NCBI RefSeq assembly: GCF_913060805.1
Contig: NZ_CAJXTC010000014.1
Coordinates: 61,954 to 125,953 of the forward strand
Length of the DNA stretch: 64,000 nucleotides
Direction: 5' to 3'
DNA from: an uncultured Draconibacterium sp.
Lineage (GTDB): Bacteria > Bacteroidota > Bacteroidia > Bacteroidales > Prolixibacteraceae
Part shown: positions 33,998 to 42,619 of the stretch, piece by piece
How positions within the stretch are numbered: position 1 is the stretch's first letter
Layout: the number at the start of each line of letters is the position of its first letter
Program-made: the position numbers and the translations under genes
Notes under the pieces: model-generated
Told to the model about the DNA's origin: nothing
What the model saw: only the letters and a program-made list of their open reading frames with translations
Database searches by the model: none

Positions 33998-34918
33998 TTA
34001 TTTATTCACCTGGTGCGTAGTGTCGCCATTCTCGAAAAAATCGACAATTTGTTGTGCAGCAGCCAGCCCGGCATTCAGGTTAGCTTCAGCAGTTTGTGCA
34101 CCGGCTTTTTTAGGTGTAAAGAAAAATCTTCCCGGGAATTTCTCCTCGAATTCAGCTTCACAGTCTGGCGTAAGATCCGACATGTATTTAATACCCGGTT
34201 TTTCTTCCATACAAGCTACCAGGTCGGGCTCGTTGATGACTTCTTTTCGGGCAGTGTTTACCAGAATACTACCATCTTTTAAATGTGAAAGCACTCCGGC
34301 ACTTACCGATTTAATGTGTTCGCCACGTGCCGGAACGTGAATGGAAACGATATCGCTTTTTTCGTACAAATCTTCGAGCGATTTGGCAACTTTTAATCCG
34401 ATTGCAGCAGCAGCACCTTTACTGTAGCGCGTGTAAACAATTACTTTCATTCCCATGGCACGTGCAATGCGGAAAACGTTTCGGGCAACGTAACCAAAAC
34501 CGTGCAATCCGAGGGTACGACCGCGCATTTCGCCACCGGGTTTTCCGGAATACATTTCGCGTAAGCCCATTATTGCCAAACCAATGGCTAATTCGGCAAC
34601 GGCATTTGAGTTTTGTCCGGGCGTATTCATTACAACAATATCGTTGGCTGTTGCAGCGTTAAGATCAACATTGTCGTAACCGGCACCGGCACGTACCACA
34701 ATTTTTAGTTTTTTACCGGCGTTTAGTACTTCCTCTGTAAACTTGTCGCTGCGAATGATGGCTGCGTCAACATCGGCAACTGCATCTAACAGCTCCTGTT
34801 TTTCGGTGTACTTTTCGAGCATCTGAAGCTCGTAACCGGCTTTTTCGAAAATTTTACTGATTTTTTTTACAGCAACCGGGGCAAACGGTTTTTCTGTAGC
34901 TATTAAGACTTTTCTCAT
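33998..34918 (-). CDS. serA: D-3-phosphoglycerate dehydrogenase, lysine (type IIIK-like) form
   Basis: First step of serine synthesis: 3-phosphoglycerate to 3-phosphohydroxypyruvate with NAD. At 306 residues it has only substrate- and nucleotide-binding domains, no ACT domain, so no classical serine feedback. The nucleotide loop GLHGFGYVA (about 137-145) has Ala for the last Gly. Arg 224 (NTARKE) and the acidic region DLTPDCEAEFEE fit the catalytic triad, but the usual catalytic His is Lys: TPKKAGAQT at 268-276, K270. This matches the short lysine-type enzymes known from Entamoeba and Bacteroides-like bacteria. Directly downstream of serC, which uses its product. Confidence 0.92.
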   Translation of the reverse strand: MRKVLIATEKPFAPVAVKKISKIFEKAGYELQMLEKYTEKQELLDAVADVDAAIIRSDKFTEEVLNAGKKLKIVVRAGAGYDNVDLNAATANDIVVMNTPGQNSNAVAELAIGLAIMGLREMYSGKPGGEMRGRTLGLHGFGYVARNVFRIARAMGMKVIVYTRYSKGAAAAIGLKVAKSLEDLYEKSDIVSIHVPARGEHIKSVSAGVLSHLKDGSILVNTARKEVINEPDLVACMEEKPGIKYMSDLTPDCEAEFEEKFPGRFFFTPKKAGAQTAEANLNAGLAAAQQIVDFFENGDTTHQVNK

Positions 34919-34942
34919 TACTCATAAAAATTTAGGTAGAAA

Positions 34943-34968
34943 AAATGCAGGACGCCTGCCCTGCATTT
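34943..34968 (-). terminator. Hairpin between serC and serA
   Basis: AAATGCAGG and CCTGCATTT pair over 9 bp, and the minus strand continues into T-rich sequence. It lies in the 71-bp gap, so it is either an attenuating terminator that lowers serA relative to serC or evidence of separate transcripts. Confidence 0.6.
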
Positions 34969-34989
34969 TCTTTAGTTTTATAAATTGAA

Positions 34990-36057
34990 TTACTTCATTT
35001 TTTCAAACTCTTGCATGGCATCCACCAAAGCCTGAATACTTTCAACAGGCATTGCATTGTAAATTGAAGCCCTGAAACCACCAACTGAGCGGTGTCCTTT
35101 TATTCCCAACATACCTTTTGCAGTTGCGAATTCCAGAAACTCTTTCTCAAATTCAGCATACTCAGGAGTCATCACAAAAGTTACGTTCATTAACGAACGA
35201 TCTTCTTTTGCCAACACAGTACACTGGAACATTTTATTACGATCGATTTCATCGTACAGCACTTTTGCTTTTTCAATGTTCTTTTGCTCCATTGCTTCTA
35301 CCCCGCCGTTTTCTTTTAACCAAATTAAGGTTTGCAAACAAGCGAAAACAGGAAGCGTTGATGGCGTATTAAACATCGAACCTGCGTTAATATGCGTAGT
35401 GTAATCCAACATGGTTGGAATTGGGCGCTCAACTTTTCCGAGTGCTGAATCTTTCACAATTACCAAAGTAGCTCCTGATGGTCCAAGGTTTTTCTGTGCA
35501 CCGGCATAAATCAAATCGTATTTAGAGATATCGATTGGGCGACTGAAAATATCAGAAGACATATCGGCTACCAAAGGAACGTCAACATCCGGAGTAGGAA
35601 TTTGTGTTCCGTAAATAGTGTTATTTGATGTATAATGGAAATAGCTAACATCCGAAGGTACTTCGTAACCTTTTGGAATGTAGTTATAAATGGTGTCGGC
35701 CGATGAAGCAACTTCAACAACTTCGCCTAAGAATTTAGCTTCTTTAATGGCTTTTTTCGACCATGCACCTGTATTTAAATATGCTGCTTTTTTATCCATT
35801 AAGTTATATGGAGCCATTAAAAACTGTGTGCTGGCACCACCTTGCAAGAAAAGAACCGAATAACCTTCCGGCACTTTAAGTAATTCTTTTACCAAAGCAA
35901 CTGCCTCGTCCATAACAGCAACAAACTCTTTACTACGGTGCGAAACTTCCATTACAGAAAGTCCTGTTCCGGCAAAGTTCAGAGCAGCCTCAGCAGTTTT
36001 TTCCTTTGTAAATTCGGGCAGAATTGAAGGTCCTGCGTAAAAATTGTGCTTCTTCAT
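34990..36057 (-). CDS. serC: Phosphoserine aminotransferase
   Basis: Second step of serine synthesis, PLP-dependent transfer from glutamate to 3-phosphohydroxypyruvate; also used in pyridoxine synthesis. The 355-residue protein opens [11 protein letters not shown], has [23 protein letters not shown], and the Schiff-base lysine K189 in [12 protein letters not shown], with C-terminal [21 protein letters not shown] at 36057 is preferred; an in-frame TTG at 36069 adds four residues. First gene of serC-serA-DUF1015. Confidence 0.95.
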   Translation of the reverse strand: MKKHNFYAGPSILPEFTKEKTAEAALNFAGTGLSVMEVSHRSKEFVAVMDEAVALVKELLKVPEGYSVLFLQGGASTQFLMAPYNLMDKKAAYLNTGAWSKKAIKEAKFLGEVVEVASSADTIYNYIPKGYEVPSDVSYFHYTSNNTIYGTQIPTPDVDVPLVADMSSDIFSRPIDISKYDLIYAGAQKNLGPSGATLVIVKDSALGKVERPIPTMLDYTTHINAGSMFNTPSTLPVFACLQTLIWLKENGGVEAMEQKNIEKAKVLYDEIDRNKMFQCTVLAKEDRSLMNVTFVMTPEYAEFEKEFLEFATAKGMLGIKGHRSVGGFRASIYNAMPVESIQALVDAMQEFEKMK

Positions 36058-36503
36058 ATAATACAACAATTAAGGTGAGTAATTAAATTTTTTACCTTTT
36101 AAACACCACTATAAAGTTCTTAAATAGTGATTGTTTAGCCGATGAGAAAAATCAAGTTTATTTTATTTTTATGAGTTTTAAAACACTGATTAACAACACA
36201 AAAACAGCTGACTAATATCATTCCTACTGTCTCCATGACGTTAACGTTGTCGGTATCAATCTGTTATTTCATACAAAAATATCTTATTCCAAGCAACAAT
36301 ACCACGTTTTCCGTAATAAATGATTTTTTGGGTGTAATATTTAAAAAGAATTTAAATAGAAATGTGATAATTGAATATTGAGTGAAGAATATCGATTAAC
36401 GATTGTTGATGGATGATTGAACTGAAATGATTATCGATTTAAAACAAAAAACACTAATAATATACTGTAATCGCCGACAGAAATGAAAGGCTACGAAAAT
36501 CGT

Positions 36504-36594
36504 TTCACGCAAAGAAAAGAAGAAGCACAAAGCACGCAAAACTAAAAGAATCTGTTTTGCGTGCTTTGCGACGACTTAGCGATCTCTGCGTGAA
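36504..36594. repeat. Palindromic CACGCAAAG-type repeat
   Basis: TTCACGCA (36504-36511) pairs with TGCGTGAA (36587-36594), and CAAAGCACGCAAAA (36528-36541) pairs exactly with TTTTGCGTGCTTTG (36555-36568). Similar words (ACACAAAGG, TTCACAAAG) occur at 33950-33985. Looks like a dispersed non-coding repeat. Confidence 0.55.
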
Positions 36595-36630
36595 CATTTT
36601 TGCTTTTTTGAGAACATCTATCAATAAAAA

Positions 36631-36654
36631 AGCCGCCTGTAAAAACAGACGGCT
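36631..36654 (-). terminator. Terminator of gcvT
   Basis: AGCCGCCTGT and ACAGACGGCT form a 10-bp stem with one wobble around AAAA, with T6 on the minus strand. Confidence 0.85.
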
Positions 36655-36680
36655 AAGTTAGTTCTGATTTGTTTTATTGG

Positions 36681-37766
36681 TTAGATAAAAGGCAGTTTTA
36701 CAATTTCTGCAGGAATTACTTTGTTACGGATCTTTACAAAAATACCGGTACCAAAAGCCGAGTATTCTTTGGCAACATATCCCATTCCAATTCCTTTATT
36801 TAAAACCGGCGACATAGTTCCCGAAGTAACTTCGCCAATTGTTTCGCCATCGGAGTTTACCAATTCGTATCCATGGCGTGGAATACCTCTTCCGGTAAGC
36901 ACAAAACCACGCAACCTGCGGGTAACGCCCTCGTTTTTTTGCATGGTTAAAAATTCGCGATCGATAAATTTACGTCCGTTATTGAATTTTGTAATCCAGC
37001 CTAAACCTGCTTCCAGTGGCGATGTGGTGTCGTCGATATCGTTTCCGTACAGGCAATAACCCATCTCCAAACGAAGTGTATCGCGGGCAGCCAAACCAAT
37101 TGGTTTGATACCTGCTTCTGCACCTGCCTCAAAAATGGCATTCCATATTTGCTCGGCCACATCGTTTCTGAAGTATAACTCGAAACCACCTGCTCCGGTG
37201 TAACCAGTTGCAGAAATGATCACCTCATCAACTCCGGCAAATTTATCGGTAACGAATGTGTAAAATTTTATTTCTGAAAGATTTACATCTGTCAATTTTT
37301 GGAGAATCTCGGTTGCTTTTGGCCCCTGAATAGCCAACTGGCTAATATCATCTGAAGCATTTTCCAGCTCGGCGCCAATTTCTTCATTTTGCTGCACCAC
37401 CCAGTTCCAGTCTTTTTCAATATTGGCGGCATTAACTACCAGCATATATTTTTCGGGCTCGTAGTAATAAACCAAAAGGTCGTCAACAATTCCTCCTTTA
37501 CCGTTCGGAAAACAGCTGTATTGTGCTTGCCCAAGTGTAAGAAATCGTGGATCGTTTGATGTAATTTTAGCTACCAGATCCAGGGCTTTCGGGCCTTTTA
37601 CCCAAAATTCGCCCATGTGCGATACATCAAAAACACCAACAGCTTCGCGCACGGTCATGTGTTCATCTTTTATGCCACTATATTCAATAGGCATTTCGTA
37701 CCCCGCGAACTCCACCATTTTGGCGCCCAATTTTTTGTGTATCGAATTAAATGCAGTTGTTTTCAT
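36681..37766 (-). CDS. gcvT: Aminomethyltransferase (glycine cleavage T protein)
   Basis: T protein of the glycine cleavage system: moves the methylene group from the H-protein arm to tetrahydrofolate, releasing ammonia. At 361 residues it has normal length. Visible motifs: [29 protein letters not shown], the folate-site region [11 protein letters not shown] with the conserved Asn, and [12 protein letters not shown], then [18 protein letters not shown]. The other gcv genes are not adjacent. Clear ATG and its own terminator. Confidence 0.95.
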   Translation of the reverse strand: MKTTAFNSIHKKLGAKMVEFAGYEMPIEYSGIKDEHMTVREAVGVFDVSHMGEFWVKGPKALDLVAKITSNDPRFLTLGQAQYSCFPNGKGGIVDDLLVYYYEPEKYMLVVNAANIEKDWNWVVQQNEEIGAELENASDDISQLAIQGPKATEILQKLTDVNLSEIKFYTFVTDKFAGVDEVIISATGYTGAGGFELYFRNDVAEQIWNAIFEAGAEAGIKPIGLAARDTLRLEMGYCLYGNDIDDTTSPLEAGLGWITKFNNGRKFIDREFLTMQKNEGVTRRLRGFVLTGRGIPRHGYELVNSDGETIGEVTSGTMSPVLNKGIGMGYVAKEYSAFGTGIFVKIRNKVIPAEIVKLPFI

Positions 37767-37945
37767 CTTAATTTTTCAGTTATTAACGGATTCAGCACGT
37801 TTTGCAAACCGTTTATCCTTCGAGGTCGGATATCGTAGAGCAAAACTATGTATTCAAAAACAGTGCAAATATGAATTTTATCAGCAACAGCACAAAAAGC
37901 TTTCTCGATTATTTTGCTAAATTGCTGACCGCAATCATAAAAAAA

Positions 37946-38290
37946 ATGGGCAACAAATTTCAACACATCGATACATCTCAGCTAGAAACACTTGCAGGTG
38001 GCGACAAGGAGTTTATGAAGGAGATGGCAGAAATTTTTCTGGAACAAATTAGTGAGTTCGTGACGAACATGAGTTCATTCCTGCAAGAAAAAAACTGGGA
38101 AAAACTGGCACGCGAGGCACATACGGCAAAATCTTCGGCAATGACATTTGGAATGGAAGATACCGGAACCTTACTGAAAAAAATACAATTGGAATGCCAG
38201 GCCAATAATCTGAACGACGTTCCGAAAATGGTTGAAGATGCCATTACTCAATTGCAGGCCGCCACTCCCGAAGTAGAGGAATTACTGTAA
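37946..38290 (+). CDS. Hpt (histidine phosphotransfer) domain protein
   Basis: A stand-alone 114-residue four-helix Hpt domain. The phosphorylatable His is in AREAHTAKSSAMTFGM (about residue 58), matching the AHTLKGS consensus. It would relay phosphate between a hybrid kinase and a response regulator; no partner gene is adjacent. Upstream in-frame codons to 37802 lack a good start, and ATG at 37946 gives a protein that begins right at the domain. Convergent with clpB, with a shared hairpin at 38298. Confidence 0.82.
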   Translation: MGNKFQHIDTSQLETLAGGDKEFMKEMAEIFLEQISEFVTNMSSFLQEKNWEKLAREAHTAKSSAMTFGMEDTGTLLKKIQLECQANNLNDVPKMVEDAITQLQAATPEVEELL

Positions 38291-38297
38291 AAAGAAA

Positions 38298-38319
38298 ACG
38301 GCTCCCCAAAGAGAGCCGT
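38298..38319. terminator. Terminator between the Hpt gene and clpB
   Basis: ACGGCTC and GAGCCGT pair around an 8-nt loop; A/T runs on both sides allow termination from both directions, best for clpB. Confidence 0.75.
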
Positions 38320-38341
38320 CTTAAAAATATTATTCGGTATT

Positions 38342-40930
38342 TTAATTGCTGAAAACCAACGAATCATTTTCATAATCGATTACGATCGGCTTGGTTTTAT
38401 CCACTTTGCCCGAAAGTATCCGTTTCGATAATTCATTTAGCACAAAGCGTTGAAGCACACGTTTTACCGGACGTGCACCAAAATGAGGATCGTATCCAAC
38501 TGTCGATAACCACTCGCTTGCTTTTTCGCTTAATTCAATTTTCATGTCGCTTGAGGCCAAACGTTTTACAATTTGCTCGAACTGCAAGCGAACGATCTCT
38601 TTAATCGCGTCTTTCGACAGCGGTGTGAATACAATGGTTTCGTCAATACGGTTCAAAAACTCCGGCCGTATTGTTTTTCGCAACATTTCCAGTAACTGGT
38701 TACGTGTTTTCTCCAGCACCTGGAATTCATTACTGTCATTCATGGTTTCGTAATTCTCCTGAATGATCTGCGATCCCAGGTTCGAAGTCATGATGATAAT
38801 AGTATTCTTAAAGTTTACAGTCCGGCCTTTGTTATCCGTCAATCGGCCATCATCCAACACCTGAAGCAACACATTAAATACATCAGGGTGCGCTTTTTCG
38901 ATCTCGTCGAAAAGCACCACTGAATAAGGTTTGTGGCGCACAGCCTCTGTTAACTGCCCCCCTTCGTCGTAGCCAACATATCCCGGAGGCGAACCGATCA
39001 AACGGGTTACTGAGAATTTCTCCTGGTATTCCGACATATCGATCCGTGTGATCATATTCTCGTCGTTGAACAAGTATTCAGCCAGCGCTTTTGCCAGTTC
39101 GGTTTTTCCAACTCCGGTGGTTCCCAAAAAGATGAATGATCCGATCGGGCGTTTTTCGTCCTGCAATCCGGCACGGCTGCGGCGCACTGCATCCGAAATG
39201 GCTACAATCGCTTCGTCCTGACCAATTACACGGTTGTGCAACTCGTCTTCCATGTGCAGCAACTTTTCGCGCTCGCTCTGTAACATTTTCGAAACCGGGA
39301 TACCGGTCCAGCGTGCCACAACTTCGGCAATATCTTCGGTATCAACCTCCTCTTTAATCAGGTTTTCACCTTTTTTCATTTCTTCCAACTCGGCCTGCAG
39401 TTTTTCAATCTCGGCCTCCACCTCTTTTACTTTTCCATAGCGCAACTCGGCCACACGACCATAATCACCCTGACGTTCAGCCTGCTCGGCTTCAAACTTG
39501 TAAGTTTCAATCTCTTCTTTCTTTTTCTGAATGGCTTCGATTACCGATTTCTCCGATTGCCATTTGGCACGAAGCTGCGATTGCTCCTCTTTCAGATTCG
39601 AAATTTCCTCGTTCAGCGAATTCAACTTTTTGGTATCATTCTCACGTTTTATTGCCTCGCGCTCAATCTCCAGCTGTTTTACCCGACGCTGAATTTCATC
39701 CAGTTCCTCGGGAACAGAATCAATTTCCAGGCGCAGTTTTGCTGCCGCTTCATCCATTAAGTCGATGGCTTTATCGGGCAAAAACCGGTCGGAAATGTAC
39801 CGTTGCGACAATTCAACCGACGCAATAATTGCATCGTCTTTTATCTGCACTTTATGGTGGTTCTCGTATTTCTCTTTAATACCACGCAAAATTGAAATGG
39901 CACTTAAAGTATCCGGCTCGTCAACATGTACGATCTGGAAACGACGCTCCAGCGCTTTATCTTTCTCGAAATATTTCTGGTACTCGGCCAGTGTTGTTGC
40001 TCCAACAGCGCGCAGTTCACCACGGGCCAGTGCAGGTTTTAAAATATTGGCTGCATCCATTGCACCTTCGCCTTTTCCGGCACCTACCAGTGTATGAATC
40101 TCGTCGATAAACAGAATTACCTCATCGTTTGATTGTACCACTTCGTTAACCACGGCTTTCAAACGCTCTTCGAATTCGCCTTTGTATTTTGCCCCGGCAA
40201 CCAAAGCTCCCATATCCAGCGAAAATACCTGTTTCGATTTCAGGTTTTCGGGTACGTCTCCACGTACAATGCGGTGCGCTAATCCTTCGGCGATTGCCGT
40301 TTTCCCGGTTCCCGGTTCACCCAGTAATATTGGGTTGTTTTTTGTACGGCGCGAAAGGATCTGCAAAATTCTACGAATCTCATCGTCGCGGCCAATAACC
40401 GGATCGAGTTTACCCGAGCGGGCACGTTCGTTCAGGTTGATCGCAAACCGATTTAAAGAATTGAATTTGTCTTCTGCCGTTTGGCTGTCAACTTTCGATC
40501 CTTTTCGTAATTCTTCAACGGCCAGTTTCAACTCTTTTTTTGCAATACCATTGTCTTTCATCAAACGGCTGGTATTGTCTTTTACTTCGAGCAACGCCAT
40601 TAAAATGTGCTCAACCGAAACATACTGGTCGCCCATTTCCTGCGCCAAACCAAGTGCTTTTTGCAGAGCCTGATTTGCCCCGGAAGAAAGATATTGTTCA
40701 GCTCCCGAAACTTTTGGATACGATTGAATAATCTGATCGAGTGCCTGTTTAAAAATTGGCACATTAACATCTAATTTTTTAAGTAAAAACTCGGTTACAT
40801 TTTCGGCTGAATGAAGTACTCCGCGAAGAATGTGACCGGTTTCGATTGCCTGTTGGTTATTTCCCTGGGCAATTTGAAAAGCCTGTTGAATGGCTTCCTG
40901 CGATTTTATTGTGAAATTATTAAAATTCAT
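38342..40930 (-). CDS. clpB: Chaperone protein ClpB (AAA+ disaggregase)
   Basis: Works with DnaK to pull proteins out of aggregates. The 862-residue protein has the full set: two Clp_N repeats (1-145), NBD1 with Walker [10 protein letters not shown] (204-212) and Walker [14 protein letters not shown] (about 276), the coiled-coil M domain (about 410-525, rich in E/K/R) that separates ClpB from ClpA/C, and NBD2 with GTTGVGKTE (about 609) and [14 protein letters not shown]. The C-terminal domain includes [13 protein letters not shown]. There is no ClpP-docking loop, as expected. No CIRCE element was seen upstream. Confidence 0.97.
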   Translation of the reverse strand: MNFNNFTIKSQEAIQQAFQIAQGNNQQAIETGHILRGVLHSAENVTEFLLKKLDVNVPIFKQALDQIIQSYPKVSGAEQYLSSGANQALQKALGLAQEMGDQYVSVEHILMALLEVKDNTSRLMKDNGIAKKELKLAVEELRKGSKVDSQTAEDKFNSLNRFAINLNERARSGKLDPVIGRDDEIRRILQILSRRTKNNPILLGEPGTGKTAIAEGLAHRIVRGDVPENLKSKQVFSLDMGALVAGAKYKGEFEERLKAVVNEVVQSNDEVILFIDEIHTLVGAGKGEGAMDAANILKPALARGELRAVGATTLAEYQKYFEKDKALERRFQIVHVDEPDTLSAISILRGIKEKYENHHKVQIKDDAIIASVELSQRYISDRFLPDKAIDLMDEAAAKLRLEIDSVPEELDEIQRRVKQLEIEREAIKRENDTKKLNSLNEEISNLKEEQSQLRAKWQSEKSVIEAIQKKKEEIETYKFEAEQAERQGDYGRVAELRYGKVKEVEAEIEKLQAELEEMKKGENLIKEEVDTEDIAEVVARWTGIPVSKMLQSEREKLLHMEDELHNRVIGQDEAIVAISDAVRRSRAGLQDEKRPIGSFIFLGTTGVGKTELAKALAEYLFNDENMITRIDMSEYQEKFSVTRLIGSPPGYVGYDEGGQLTEAVRHKPYSVVLFDEIEKAHPDVFNVLLQVLDDGRLTDNKGRTVNFKNTIIIMTSNLGSQIIQENYETMNDSNEFQVLEKTRNQLLEMLRKTIRPEFLNRIDETIVFTPLSKDAIKEIVRLQFEQIVKRLASSDMKIELSEKASEWLSTVGYDPHFGARPVKRVLQRFVLNELSKRILSGKVDKTKPIVIDYENDSLVFSN

Positions 40931-41071
40931 GGCTTTACGTATTAAAATTCGTCGTTAACCAAAACAACTTTCGAGCCATAACCAACTGACAGACAGAATG
41001 TCACAACAACACAGAAATATACAGAAACATTTTCAGGAAAGTGGAAATTTGTATGAAAAAGTGGCAGATTT

Positions 41072-41248
41072 GGGCATAAAAAAACAGAGACAATCAACAT
41101 TATCTCTGTTTCCTAACCTAACCAAATCTATTTCTATGAAAAAAACACTTAAACTATTCAAATTCTACACTACAAAAATACGGCGTATTTTAGTTAACGC
41201 GTTTAAATGGAAGTTAAAGAATGTTATAAGTATGGGTATCTGTGTTTT
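41072..41248 (+). repeat. Repeat copy A of the 41-42 kb family
   Basis: Begins GGGCATAAAAAAACAGAGA, with a hairpin ACAGAGA/TCTCTGT, then CCTAACCTAACC and a start codon at 41136 followed by A7. Matches copies B and C at most positions. Confidence 0.8.
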
Positions 41249-41267
41249 GCAGTTGCGAAACCACTAA
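41136..41267 (+). CDS. Short basic peptide in repeat copy A, possible truncated signal region
   Basis: Forty-three codons, MKKTLKLFKF..., rich in Lys/Arg then hydrophobic (NVISMGICVLQL). It looks like the N-terminal targeting region of an exported protein, without the protein. Copies B and C lose one A after the start (A6 instead of A7) and stop after 18 codons. It may be the relic of the 5' end of an outer-membrane protein gene; real expression is doubtful. Confidence 0.3.
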   Translation: MKKTLKLFKFYTTKIRRILVNAFKWKLKNVISMGICVLQLRNH

Positions 41268-41410
41268 AAACAGACCTGTTATAATTCCATTATAGCAACT
41301 CTTTTCAAGTACCAATATTCTCAATACCTGATAATTTGTTTCTCTATAAAAGTTCCACACAATATTGGAGCTGACTTCAGAAAACAATGCTTTTGTCTTA
41401 TCAGACCGAT

Positions 41411-41440
41411 TTTACTATTTGGCTTAGCCCAAATAGTAAA
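41411..41440. repeat. Perfect 12-bp hairpin
   Basis: TTTACTATTTGG and CCAAATAGTAAA pair exactly around CTTAGC. It sits at the left side of the unexplained block at 41390-41830 and could mark an element end or a terminator. Confidence 0.5.
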
Positions 41441-41919
41441 CACAAAACCCAAGGCTGCGCCCACTTCACTCGGAAAAGCTACGCGATGCCGACTAAAATT
41501 CCTGAAACTCGTCGTTCCTCCTCAAACAACAGTAATTTTTTACCGTCGTCATCACTTGTTTTCCGGCTCACCGGCCGAGGCCGAAGCTTCGAACAACATC
41601 GCATATCCTTCAACTTTCCATAAGCGGAACGGCCTCTTTTGGTATTTACCTGGAATTGAAATAAAACCTTAATGAGAACGGGAAGCTCCGAGGGATCGAG
41701 GAGATCACCCGTCCGAATTTGGGTTTTATGAAAATGGAAGGTAACTGCCAAAAGCAGCCTTGAGCTCGGAAATGCCTTCCTCGTGTTTCGTCTTTGCTTC
41801 AAGGCAAAGATGAAAGCCTGCGGCAGCAAACAAATATGATAATTTTAGAAAGGGATGTCTCACTTTATCCTATGCACCTTCAATTATTTAAAACAGGAAG
41901 CGCATTTCATCAAAAATAT

Positions 41920-42097
41920 GGGCATAAAAAAACAGAGACATTTTTAACTCATCTCTGTTTCCTAACCTAACCCAATCTATTCTCTATGAAAAAACACTTA
42001 AACTATTCAAATTCTATGCTACAAAAATACAGCGCATTTTAGTTAACGCGTATCAACGGAAGTTAAAGAATGTTATAAGTACGGGAATCTGTATTTT
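41920..42097 (+). repeat. Repeat copy B of the 41-42 kb family
   Basis: Same hairpin, CCTAACCTAACC and start codon (41986) as copy A, but A6 after ATG, shifting the frame to an early stop. Confidence 0.8.
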
Positions 42098-42146
42098 TCA
42101 GGAAAGAATCTGCCGAAAACAGGAAACGTTTTCATCCCGAAAAATT

Positions 42147-42302
42147 GGGCATAAAAAAACAGAGACGTTTTCAACTCATCTCTGTTTCCTAACCTAACCA
42201 AATCTATTCTCTATGAAAAAACACTTAAACTATTCAAATTCTATGCTACAAAAATACGGCGCATTTTAGTTAACGCGTATCAACGGAAGTTAAAGAATGT
42301 TA
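42147..42302 (+). repeat. Repeat copy C of the 41-42 kb family
   Basis: Nearly identical to copy B, start codon at 42213 with A6. It ends earlier, in GAATGTTAACAC, where the similarity stops. Confidence 0.8.
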
Positions 42303-42619
42303 ACACTTCATTTTCACGAGATAAACTTGCTGTTTAGAGCGTAAACAAAACGGATTTTCATACGTTCGGAAATACAAACATTAAAACCGTACGAAAAAAA
42401 ACATTAGCACTAAAAACAGTATATATTCGAACAAAATGCTATTAAAGCAAATCAGACATATACAAATAGAACAATGTTTAAATACATTACGATACATGCC
42501 TCTAAAACAGGCTTTAAAGCAGTTTAAAAACTTTCTAAAGTGGAAAAATAAAGTTACTTTAGCAATCCATTTCAATAATGTTTCTAATTCTATTTTATTA
42601 TAACTAAAATTTCAATTTT

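Larger units (their letters stand above)
36058..36680. other. Intergenic region serC / gcvT with palindromic repeat
   Basis: About 620 bp. The serC-proximal part is AT-rich and holds its promoter. A palindromic repeat lies at 36504-36594 and the gcvT terminator at 36631-36654. No gene seen. Confidence 0.5.
40931..42619. other. Gene-poor region with three 155-178 bp repeats
   Basis: About 1.7 kb between divergent clpB and ppdK. It contains three related repeats (41072, 41920 and 42147), an unexplained block at about 41390-41830 that starts near a 12-bp perfect hairpin, and AT-rich DNA before ppdK. Longer frames inside (41387-41623 plus, 41479-41829 minus) have no family resemblance. Looks like a decayed or rearranged locus. 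Confidence 0.55.

Noticed and set aside
41479..41829. 116-codon minus-strand frame
   Set aside because: Overlaps another open frame on the plus strand, no recognised family; more likely a non-coding element.
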